Assembly (NCBI GenBank): GCA_036500345.1
Contig: DASYCE010000013.1
Span: 1-64,000, forward strand
Source: Gemmatimonadales bacterium
GTDB lineage: Bacteria; Gemmatimonadota; Gemmatimonadetes; Gemmatimonadales; GWC2-71-9
Length of the DNA: 64,000 bases
Direction of reading: 5' to 3'
Positions 44,794 to 52,924 of this stretch are shown piece after piece (position 1 is the stretch's first letter; every line of letters begins with the position of its first letter). The notes beneath the pieces are model-generated. The model searched no databases and was not told where the DNA came from. It saw only the letters and a list, made by a program, of their open reading frames with translations. The position numbers were made by a program, and so were the translations under genes.

Positions 44794-47517
44794 GTGCGCT
44801 CCATCTTCGTCCGCAGCATTCCCTGCCTCGGCGTTGCCGCGGCTGCCATCGCCCTCCCGGTTGTCCTGGCCGCACAGGGTCCGGAATCGGCGCGCACCAC
44901 GGCGTCGAGGCCTGCTGCCGCGCCAACGACCAGCGACGCCATCCTCGCCAAGGAAGGGTACGTCGCACCGCCCGATCCGATCGCACGCCTCGTGAACGCG
45001 CCGCGCCAGTCGAACTACACCTACACCGCGGTCACGCCCGGCACGCGACGCTATCTCGTCCACCTGCTGAGCGATGGGCTCCCCACGCTCGACGAACTGG
45101 GGCGCCCGCATTACAACCTCGGCGGATTCCAGGTCGACTACGTCGCCAATCGCGCGCGCGCACTCAACACCAGCAGCGACGTCGGCCTGCAGCTGTATGA
45201 CTGGGCTTCGGGGAAGACCACGTCGATCGAGATTCCGAGCGGTGCGCGGATTTCGCGGACGCTGGCGTGGTCGCCCGAGGGAAATACCGTCGCATTCCTC
45301 GCCGAATTGCCCACGTCGAATCAGATCTTCCTCGCCGACCCGGCAACGGGCAAGTCTCGTCAGCTGACCACGACGGGACTGCTTGCGACCGAAGTGACCA
45401 ATTTCGAGTGGACCGCGGATGGCAAGTCGATCGTCGCGGTGCTGGTGCCCGATGCGCGCGGTGCCGAGCCAAAGGACGCACCGATCGCGACCGAGCCGCT
45501 GGTCCGGTTGAATGAGGGGCGGAAGCTTCACACCGAAGTCTTCCCGTCGCTGCTCGATTCGCCGCGCGACAAGGCGCTCCTCGAGTACTACACCACCGGA
45601 CAGCTGGCGGTGATCGACGTGAAGACGCGCGCGATCCACAGGATCGGGGGGGCGGGAATGATCCGCACGCTCGATGCATCGCCGGATGCGACGTATTTCC
45701 GCGTCTCCTACCTCGACAAGCCGTTCTCGTATCTCCTGCCGGTGTCGAGCTTCGGCACCACCGATCTCATCATCGACGGCGCGGGGAAAGTGCTGACACG
45801 AATCACCAACCGGCCACTGCGGGAAAACCCCGATACCACGACAACGGCGCGTCAAGGGGGTGCTCCGGGCGGGGGGCGTGGCGGGATCACTGCCGTCGAC
45901 ACCGGCAAGCGCGATCTGACGTGGCACCCGGTGGATGACGCGCTGGTCTACTTCCAGGTGGCGCCAGGTGCCGCGGGGGCGCGGAACGATTCCGCATCGG
46001 CTGCGCGCCGCGACGACCGGATTATCGAATGGATGCCGCCGTTCGATTCGTCGGCGGCGAGCGAGAAGGAGCTCTATCGCACGTCGGGACGGGTGACCGG
46101 AGTGCAGTTCTCCGACAATGGCCGGATCATGTTCGTGAGCCAGACCGGCGGCAATGCCAGTGAAGTCGCGGTCTATTTCGACGAAGCGAACAAGGCGTAC
46201 CCGGTCGTTGCCGCGGCGAATGGGCGCGGCGGTGCGCGCGGCGGACGCGGCGGAGCCGCCGGCGGTGGCGGCCGCGGCGGCCGAGGTGGCGCGGTGGCAG
46301 CGCTGGTGTCGAAGACCGGCACCCACGGCTCGGCGGTGGCGATGCTGTCGAGTGATGGGCAGCATGTCTTCATGCAGGGCGGCGGCAACGCGCCGGCCGC
46401 ACCGGACGCTGCCGACAGCACTGAGGGACGCCCCACACCAAAGGCGTGGGTCGACCGGATTGCCATCAAGACCGGCGAACGCGAGCGGATCTACGAGAGC
46501 ACCAGCGATCTCGCCGAGACGATCGCGGCGCCGCTCGACGATGACTTCAACAAGGCGGTGATCACGCGCGAATCCGCGACGGTGGTGCCGCAGTCGTTCA
46601 TCCTCGATCTCAAGACGAAGGACGCGAAGCAGATCACCAGCAATCGCGACTTGATGCCGGAGATCACCAGCGCGATCCGGAAGACGGTGATCGGCCGCCG
46701 CGCCGACGGGCACTCGTTCAAGATCATGGTCACGCTCCCGGCCGATTGGCGGCCCGGCGTGAAACTCCCGGCACTCTTCTGGTTCTACCCACGCGAGTAC
46801 GACAGCCAGCAGGCGTACGATCGTCCCGCGGCCGGGGGCGGTGGCGCGGCCGCCAACCGTTTCCCGAACTACGGGCCGCGGTCGATGGCCTTCATCGTGA
46901 CCGACGGCTACGCGTTGATCGAGCCCGACACGCCGATCTTCGCGCAGAACGGCCAGCTCCCCAACGATCACTATGTCGACGACCTGCGTGACGATCTCGC
47001 CGCGACGATCGACGCGCTCGATACCCTCGGGATGATCGATCGCAACCGGCTCGCGATCGGCGGGCACAGCTACGGTGCGTTCAGCACGGCGAACGCGATG
47101 GTGCATACGCCGTACTTCAAGGCGGGGATCGCCGGCGACGGCGACTACAATCGCACATTGACGCCGACCGGCTTCCAGAACGAGCGGCGCGACCTCTGGC
47201 AGGGGCGCGAGACCTACCTCGACATGTCGCCGTTCCTCTACGCCGACCACCTGAGCGGTGCGCTCCTCATGTATCACTCCGAGGAGGACCAGAACGTCGG
47301 CACGGCGCCGATCAACTCGATCCGGATGTTCCAGGCACTGCAGTCGCTCGGCAAGACCGCGGCGCTGTACATGTATCCGTACGAGGATCACGGTCCGATC
47401 ACGCGGGAGACCGATCTCGACCAGTGGGCCCGGTGGATCGCGTGGCTCGACAAGTACGTCAAGAACGCCGGACGGACCGGCGATCCGATGGCGACGCCGG
47501 CATCGACGAAGCAATGA
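44794..47517 (+). CDS. Exported S9D-type (glutamyl endopeptidase-like) serine peptidase
   Basis: A 907-residue secreted prolyl-oligopeptidase-family enzyme. The signal peptide ends VLAAQG and a long beta-propeller region follows. A Gly/Arg-rich low-complexity insert occupies about residues 474-502. The hydrolase domain carries Ser759 (GGHSYGAF), Asp832 (SEEDQNVG) and His866 (YEDHGP). The segment DYNRTLTPTGFQNERRDLWQ strongly resembles the plant chloroplast glutamyl endopeptidase (S9D) branch, suggesting cleavage after acidic residues. GTG 44794 has AGGAG 8 nt upstream. It is probably a stand-alone gene between the permease and the glycogen operon. Confidence 0.9.
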   Translation: MRSIFVRSIPCLGVAAAAIALPVVLAAQGPESARTTASRPAAAPTTSDAILAKEGYVAPPDPIARLVNAPRQSNYTYTAVTPGTRRYLVHLLSDGLPTLDELGRPHYNLGGFQVDYVANRARALNTSSDVGLQLYDWASGKTTSIEIPSGARISRTLAWSPEGNTVAFLAELPTSNQIFLADPATGKSRQLTTTGLLATEVTNFEWTADGKSIVAVLVPDARGAEPKDAPIATEPLVRLNEGRKLHTEVFPSLLDSPRDKALLEYYTTGQLAVIDVKTRAIHRIGGAGMIRTLDASPDATYFRVSYLDKPFSYLLPVSSFGTTDLIIDGAGKVLTRITNRPLRENPDTTTTARQGGAPGGGRGGITAVDTGKRDLTWHPVDDALVYFQVAPGAAGARNDSASAARRDDRIIEWMPPFDSSAASEKELYRTSGRVTGVQFSDNGRIMFVSQTGGNASEVAVYFDEANKAYPVVAAANGRGGARGGRGGAAGGGGRGGRGGAVAALVSKTGTHGSAVAMLSSDGQHVFMQGGGNAPAAPDAADSTEGRPTPKAWVDRIAIKTGERERIYESTSDLAETIAAPLDDDFNKAVITRESATVVPQSFILDLKTKDAKQITSNRDLMPEITSAIRKTVIGRRADGHSFKIMVTLPADWRPGVKLPALFWFYPREYDSQQAYDRPAAGGGGAAANRFPNYGPRSMAFIVTDGYALIEPDTPIFAQNGQLPNDHYVDDLRDDLAATIDALDTLGMIDRNRLAIGGHSYGAFSTANAMVHTPYFKAGIAGDGDYNRTLTPTGFQNERRDLWQGRETYLDMSPFLYADHLSGALLMYHSEEDQNVGTAPINSIRMFQALQSLGKTAALYMYPYEDHGPITRETDLDQWARWIAWLDKYVKNAGRTGDPMATPASTKQ

Positions 47518-47551
47518 CGCCGTAGCCGGTCACCCGGCCTGCATGACTCCC

Positions 47552-47560
47552 TTATCTTGG
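47552..47560 (+). promoter_or_regulatory. Candidate promoter element of the glycogen operon
   Basis: TTATCTTGG, identical to the string upstream of acnA, ends 31 nt before the glgP ATG. A GGAG ribosome-binding site (47582-47585) lies between. No -35 hexamer is evident. This would be the promoter for the five-gene unit ending at 56864. Confidence 0.35.
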
Positions 47561-47591
47561 GCGAAGCAGCTCACCGTTGTCGGAGTCATGC

Positions 47592-49754
47592 ATGACCGGA
47601 TCGCACTCGAAGATTCCCGCGCTGCCGTCGCGGCTCGAAGGACTGGCGGCGCTTGCAGTCAATATTGCGTGGAGTTGGCATCGTCAGGCCCGGGCGCTTT
47701 TCCGCCGCGTTGACGAAGCGCTCTGGCGCGATTCCCATCACAATCCGATCGTCCTGTTGCGAGGCGTCGCGCCGGAGCGTCTGGAGGCGCTCGCGCGCGA
47801 TGCCGATTTCTGTTCGCACTACGATGAAGTCATGGAATGGTTTGCCGGAGAGCAGTCGCGCGCGTCGGGGTGGTTCCGCGATCACTACGCCAGCATCGAC
47901 GGCGAGCATCCGGTGGCATACTTCTGCGCCGAGTTCGGGTTGCACGCCTCGGTGCCGATCTACTCCGGCGGTCTCGGCATCCTGGCCGGAGATCACTGCA
48001 AGGCGGCGTCGGATCTCGCCGTGCCATTCGTGGGCATTGGCCTCTTCTACAAGAAGGGGTATTTCGACCAGCGGATCACGCCTGATGGGTGGCAGGAGGA
48101 CTCGGATCAATCAGTCGACCCCGACAATACGCCGCTGACCCGCGTCGAAGGGGCCAACGGTACGCCGTGGGTCGCCATCCTCAACTGCTTCGGACGCGCG
48201 GTGCACATCGGCGTCTGGTCGATGATGGTGGGACGGGCGCCGGTGTACTTCCTCGACACCGACCTCGACGACAATCACCCCGATGATCGGCCGCTCACGT
48301 CGCGCCTCTACTCGGGCGGCGCCGAGATGCGCCTGCGGCAGGAGTGGATCCTTGGCACCGGCGGCGTTCGCGTCCTCCGCGCCCTTGGCGTCCAGCCGGC
48401 TGCGTGGCATGCCAACGAGGGCCACGCAGCGTTCATGATGCTCGAGCGGCTGCGGGAATTGACCGGCTCGGGGACGCCGCTCGCCGAGGCGACTGCCATG
48501 GTACGGCGCACCTCGATCTTCACCACCCACACGCCGGTCCCCGCCGGGCACGACACCTTCGATGTCGGGCAGTTCGCCGAGTGCGCCGGCGCACAGTATC
48601 TCGCCGATTTCGGCGCCGATGCCGAGCGGGTGGTGCGCCTCGGTGTGCATCCGCACCACGACGAGCGCGAGTTCCACATGACGGTTCTGGCGATCAGGCT
48701 GGCCGGGCACGTGAACGGAGTGGCGCAGCGTCACGGCGTGGTGTCACGCGAGTTGTGGGGGCAACTCTGGGGCGATCGTCCCACTGACAAGGTGCCGATT
48801 GGCGCAGTAACCAACGGCGTTCACCTCGCCACGTGGATGGCCAATCCGATCATGCGGATGCTCGACTACCATCTCGGCGACGACTGGGGGCTTCGTCTCG
48901 ACGAGGCTGCGATCTGGGATGCCGTGCTCGGGCTCGACGCGCGCGAAGTCTGGTTCACGCATGAAGAGTTGAAGCACACGCTACTCCGGTATCTGCGCGA
49001 GGAGGCGCGGCGCCGCTGGCGCGATGAATGGCGCGAAGCGGGACAGGTCGTGGCGGCAGGAACGCTGCTTGATCCCACCGTTTTCACCATCGGGTTCGCG
49101 CGGCGGTTTGCAACGTACAAGCGCGCCAACCTCCTCTTCCGCGATGTGGAGCGGCTGCGTGCGTTGATCACTAATCCACGACGTCCGGTCCAGATCGTGA
49201 TCGCAGGAAAGGCGCATCCTCAGGACACGCCCGGCAAAGAGGTGCTCCAGTCGCTGTATCACTTTGCACGGCACGCCGAGTTCGAGGGACGAATCGCGTT
49301 CCTCGAGGACTACGACATGCACCTCGCGCATCTGCTGGTGCAGGGAGTCGACCTCTGGCTCAACGTGCCGCGCGTTCCGCTCGAAGCTTCGGGCACCAGC
49401 GGGATGAAGGCAGCACTCAACGGCGTGCCGCAGCTCAGCACGATCGATGGGTGGTGGGAGGAAGGGTTCAACGGCAAGAACGGGTGGGCGATCGCCAAGG
49501 CCGAGCCGGGCCAGGATGCCGACGCCGCCGATGCCGCGAATCTGTATCAACTATTGGAGAACGACATCGTCCCGCTCTGGTACGACCAGGACGACAACGG
49601 AATCCCGCGGCGCTGGGTGCAACGGATGAAGGAGGCGATCCGGGTTGCCGGTCATCAATTCACCGCGCGTCGGATGCTGCAGGACTACGTGGAGCGCTAC
49701 TACGCGCCGATCCTTCGTGGCGACCCGTTTGTCGATGATCCCCCGCTCGGATGA
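47592..49754 (+). CDS. glgP: Alpha-glucan (glycogen) phosphorylase, short TIGR02094-like type
   Basis: A 720-residue GT35 phosphorylase that releases glucose-1-phosphate from glycogen or maltodextrins. It belongs to the shorter branch typical of archaea and Thermotoga, shown by HPVAYFCAEFGLHASVPIYS and GGLGILAGDHCKAASDLAVP. The catalytic/PLP region retains TIGFARRFATYKRANLL and LEASGTSGMKAALNGVPQL, whose lysine carries PLP. ATG 47592 with GGAG 6 nt upstream is preferred to a TTG 15 nt earlier. It is the first of five genes for glycogen turnover; glgA follows 4 nt after its stop. Confidence 0.93.
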   Translation: MTGSHSKIPALPSRLEGLAALAVNIAWSWHRQARALFRRVDEALWRDSHHNPIVLLRGVAPERLEALARDADFCSHYDEVMEWFAGEQSRASGWFRDHYASIDGEHPVAYFCAEFGLHASVPIYSGGLGILAGDHCKAASDLAVPFVGIGLFYKKGYFDQRITPDGWQEDSDQSVDPDNTPLTRVEGANGTPWVAILNCFGRAVHIGVWSMMVGRAPVYFLDTDLDDNHPDDRPLTSRLYSGGAEMRLRQEWILGTGGVRVLRALGVQPAAWHANEGHAAFMMLERLRELTGSGTPLAEATAMVRRTSIFTTHTPVPAGHDTFDVGQFAECAGAQYLADFGADAERVVRLGVHPHHDEREFHMTVLAIRLAGHVNGVAQRHGVVSRELWGQLWGDRPTDKVPIGAVTNGVHLATWMANPIMRMLDYHLGDDWGLRLDEAAIWDAVLGLDAREVWFTHEELKHTLLRYLREEARRRWRDEWREAGQVVAAGTLLDPTVFTIGFARRFATYKRANLLFRDVERLRALITNPRRPVQIVIAGKAHPQDTPGKEVLQSLYHFARHAEFEGRIAFLEDYDMHLAHLLVQGVDLWLNVPRVPLEASGTSGMKAALNGVPQLSTIDGWWEEGFNGKNGWAIAKAEPGQDADAADAANLYQLLENDIVPLWYDQDDNGIPRRWVQRMKEAIRVAGHQFTARRMLQDYVERYYAPILRGDPFVDDPPLG

Positions 49755-49758
49755 CGCC

Positions 49759-51255
49759 ATGACCAGACCCTCCGCGGTGGCACTTCCTTCGATCGGCGGC
49801 GAAGCGCCAATGGTCGTGCACCTCGCCGCGGAGTATTACCCGTACGCTCGCACCGGCGGATTGGCCGAGGCTGCGTGGGGACTGCACCGTGACCAGCACC
49901 GCTCCGGACTCGCGACGATGGCGATCGTCCCGCTCTACCGGGCGGCGCGCGCGCACCTGCGCCACCTCGACCCTGTCGGCGATCCCTTCACACTGCAGCT
50001 TGGTCCGACGCCGGAGACCTTCCGGCTCTGGCGCGAGCGGGATCCGGCGTCGGAAACTCCGACCTGCTTCATCGAACACGACGGGTTCTTCGGCCGCAAC
50101 GGCCTGTACGGCGAAGGCGGCGCCGACTATCCCGACAATTACCGGCGCTTCGCGGCATTCGCTGCGGCATCAGTCGCGGCCCTTCCGCGCCTCACCAGTG
50201 GACCGGTGTTGCTGCACGCCCACGACTGGCACGCAGCACTGGCGCCTGTGTATGTCCGCACCTGGTTCCGCGGCAATCCATGGTATGATCGGATTCCGCT
50301 GGTTCTCTCGGTCCACAACGGCGGCTACCAGGGGCACTTCCCGCCGGAGGTGATGCCCGACATCGGCCTGCCGTGGTCGATCTGGACGCCCGAGAAGATG
50401 GAGTGGTATGGCAAGACGAATTACCTGAAGGGCGGCCTCACGCACGTCGACATGGCGACAACGGTGAGTCCGACGCACGCCGAAGAGTTGCGGACGCCCG
50501 CTGGCGGCTTCGGCCTGCACGACGTATATGAATGGATGGGACACCGCTTTACCGGCGTGCTGAACGGGATCGACCAGAGCGTGTGGGATCCGCAAACCGA
50601 TGGGCAGATTGCTGCGCGGTTCAGCGCCAACGCGATGGAGGGGAAACGCGCCTGCAAGACAACGTTGCAGCGGCGATTCGGGCTCCCGGAGAATCCGTTC
50701 ATTCCCCTCATCGGGTTCATCGGACGGATGGCGACGCAGAAGGGGCTCGACATCATCGTCCACAACACCGCGCTCTTCCACTTCGCGGCGCAGTACGTCT
50801 TCCTCGGCAGCGGTGATCGCCGGCTCGAAGAATCAGTGCATGCGTTGCACGCCGCATTGCCAAGCCGGATCGGCGTCGAGACGACATTCGCCGATCCCCT
50901 CGAGCATGAGGTGATCGCCGGCGCCGATCTCTATCTCATGCCGTCGCAGTACGAGCCGTGCGGGCTCACGCAGATGCGCGCCCAGCGGTACGGCACCATT
51001 CCGGTCGCCCGGCGCGTCGGCGGTCTCGCGGACACCATCGACGACGGCGTGACCGGATTTCTCTTCGAGGCGTTCGACGAGCGTGCCGTGGTCGGCGGCG
51101 TGTGGCGGGCGATGACGGAACATCGGTCGGCCAGTGCGTGGCGCGAGATGCAGCGCGAGGCGATGTCGCGGGATTTCGGATGGGACCGCGTCGCCGAGCG
51201 ATACATCGACATCTATGTCCGCGCCATTGCGCTGGCGGCAGGGCGTGGCGGGTGA
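49759..51255 (+). CDS. glgA: Glycogen synthase (GT5), GlgA-like
   Basis: A 498-residue GT5 enzyme elongating alpha-1,4-glucan from a nucleotide-glucose donor. The domains are complete: VVHLAAEYYPYARTGGLAEA at the N-terminus, LLHAHDWHAALAPVYVRTW, GVLNGIDQSVWDP, GFIGRMATQKGLDII and the catalytic SQYEPCGLTQMRAQRYGTIP. The usual donor-binding lysine of KTGGLADV is replaced by arginine here (Arg31, YARTGGLAEAA), which may affect donor choice. ATG 49759 lies 4 nt after the glgP stop; an earlier in-frame ATG would overlap it. Its stop overlaps the next start (GTGA). No glgC is in this window to supply ADP-glucose. Confidence 0.92.
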   Translation: MTRPSAVALPSIGGEAPMVVHLAAEYYPYARTGGLAEAAWGLHRDQHRSGLATMAIVPLYRAARAHLRHLDPVGDPFTLQLGPTPETFRLWRERDPASETPTCFIEHDGFFGRNGLYGEGGADYPDNYRRFAAFAAASVAALPRLTSGPVLLHAHDWHAALAPVYVRTWFRGNPWYDRIPLVLSVHNGGYQGHFPPEVMPDIGLPWSIWTPEKMEWYGKTNYLKGGLTHVDMATTVSPTHAEELRTPAGGFGLHDVYEWMGHRFTGVLNGIDQSVWDPQTDGQIAARFSANAMEGKRACKTTLQRRFGLPENPFIPLIGFIGRMATQKGLDIIVHNTALFHFAAQYVFLGSGDRRLEESVHALHAALPSRIGVETTFADPLEHEVIAGADLYLMPSQYEPCGLTQMRAQRYGTIPVARRVGGLADTIDDGVTGFLFEAFDERAVVGGVWRAMTEHRSASAWREMQREAMSRDFGWDRVAERYIDIYVRAIALAAGRGG

Positions 51256-52922
51256 GTCTTCGGTTTGTCCTGACGCTTCATAGCCACCTCCCGTGGGTGC
51301 TCAATCACGGCCGGTGGCCGCACGGCAGCGACTGGATCTGCGAAGCGGCGCTCGATAGTTATCTCCCGCTTATCGCAATGCTGGAGCAGCTCGAAGCGGA
51401 ACACGTCCCCGCGGCGCTCACCCTCGGCATCACACCGATTCTCGCTGCACAGTTCGCGGACCCGGCGTTCCGCGACGAGCTCGATCATTACTTCGCCCAT
51501 CGACTCGAGACGATTGACGAAGCGCCGGCATCGCTGCGTTCGACCGGTGACGACGATCTCCTCCCGCTGGTGTCGTACTGGCGCGACCATACGCTCGGAC
51601 TGCGCGCGATCTGGGAGCGGGTCGACAAGGACCTGATCGGTGAGTTCCGCCGTCACGCCAACGACGGACGGATTGAATTGATTTCGTCCGCAGCGACACA
51701 CGGCTTTCTTCCGCTCCTCGGCCGTGATGAAAGCATCCGGCTGCAGCTGCTCGTGGGTCGCGCCGAACATGCCCGCCATTTCGGCGATCTTCCGCGCGGC
51801 TGCTGGGCGCCGGAATGTGCCTATCGCCCACGCGGCCCGTGGCGGCCGATCCCGGGTGCACCGTCAGCGACGATCCGCGGCGGCACTGAAGAACATCTTC
51901 GATACGCCGGATTCGGGTGGTTCTATATCGACGCGCATCTCGCCGATGCCGGTGAGAGCATCGATCAGTACGGCGGGGCGCCGCGGGCGCGACGCACCGA
52001 GCCAGCCACGCGCTCGCCGTACCGCGGCTACCAGGTTGGCGTCGCCCCGCGCGGTGGACGCCCGGTCTATGCGCTGGTCCGGGATCCGCGATCGACCGAG
52101 CAGGTCTGGAGCCGGCACGGCGGCTACCCCGGCGATGGACGGTACCTCGAATTCCACAAGATCAGGTTTCCCGGGGGATTGAAGTACTGGTCGGTCACCG
52201 ATGCCAACGCAGACCTCGGCTCCAAGGCACCGTATCAGCCGGATCGCGCTCGCGAAGCTGCGGCGATCCATGCAGCGCATTTCCAGGAGATCCTCGATCA
52301 GCTGAGCGCGGGAGCCGAGCGTGGCGACGATGCGATCATTGCGCCGTTCGACACCGAACTCTTCGGCCATTGGTGGTTCGAGGGGATCAATTTCCTCCGC
52401 TACCTGTTCGAGGACCTGACCGCCAATCGCGACACGGCGAACGGTTCGTCCCCGTCGACATCCGGCGCGGCGCTCCGGGCTGCTCCGCCGACTACGGCGG
52501 TGCGTCTGGCGGAAGGATCGTGGGGGAAGGACGGCGACTTCTCGATGTGGATGAATCCGGAGACCGAATGGACGTGGCGCCGGCTCTGGCCGCTGGAAGA
52601 TCGCTTCTGGAATGCGGTGCCGTCCGCCTTGCAGCGATGGGACGCGCGACCGATTCTCGAACAGGCGGCGCGCGAACTGCTCCTGGCGCAAAGCTCTGAC
52701 TGGCAATTCATCATTTCGACCGGCGCCGCCGGCGACTATGCCACCAAACGCTTCGTCGAGCATTGTGACGCGCTCGAGCGGCTGCTCCCGTTCGTCGAAC
52801 ACGGCGACTCCGATCTCGGCGCCGGCCGCCAGCTTGCGGCCGAACTCTTCGCGATCGATGGGCCATTTGCGGAGCTGGGTGGCGCGATCGCCGCCGCTTC
52901 GGACGTTCGCACCCGCGCCTGA
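51252..52922 (+). CDS. GH57 1,4-alpha-glucan branching enzyme
   Basis: A 556-residue GH57 branching enzyme of the TK1436 (Thermococcus)/DUF1957 type, which creates alpha-1,6 branches. The N-terminal FVLTLHSHLPWVLNHGRWPH is diagnostic. The nucleophile Glu188 is in CWAPECAYRP and the acid/base Asp367 in APFDTELFGHWWFEG. The C-terminal domain, with SSDWQFIISTGAAGDYATKRF, is that of DUF1957. It appears to take the place of the usual GH13 GlgB, which is absent here. GTG 51252 overlaps the glgA stop by 4 nt and the next gene starts 2 nt after its stop. Confidence 0.92.
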   Translation: MSLRFVLTLHSHLPWVLNHGRWPHGSDWICEAALDSYLPLIAMLEQLEAEHVPAALTLGITPILAAQFADPAFRDELDHYFAHRLETIDEAPASLRSTGDDDLLPLVSYWRDHTLGLRAIWERVDKDLIGEFRRHANDGRIELISSAATHGFLPLLGRDESIRLQLLVGRAEHARHFGDLPRGCWAPECAYRPRGPWRPIPGAPSATIRGGTEEHLRYAGFGWFYIDAHLADAGESIDQYGGAPRARRTEPATRSPYRGYQVGVAPRGGRPVYALVRDPRSTEQVWSRHGGYPGDGRYLEFHKIRFPGGLKYWSVTDANADLGSKAPYQPDRAREAAAIHAAHFQEILDQLSAGAERGDDAIIAPFDTELFGHWWFEGINFLRYLFEDLTANRDTANGSSPSTSGAALRAAPPTTAVRLAEGSWGKDGDFSMWMNPETEWTWRRLWPLEDRFWNAVPSALQRWDARPILEQAARELLLAQSSDWQFIISTGAAGDYATKRFVEHCDALERLLPFVEHGDSDLGAGRQLAAELFAIDGPFAELGGAIAAASDVRTRA

Positions 52923-52924
52923 CC

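Noticed and set aside
46215-46300. GC-rich repeat in the peptidase gene as a possible VNTR or mobile repeat
   Set aside because: The repetition is of Gly/Arg codons without an exact nucleotide unit, so it is treated as a low-complexity protein loop rather than a DNA repeat.
44767-47514. 915-codon open frame on the minus strand
   Set aside because: It is the antisense of the S9D-type peptidase. Its translation is rich in Arg/Val/His with no recognisable domain, as expected from the mirror frame of GC-rich codons.
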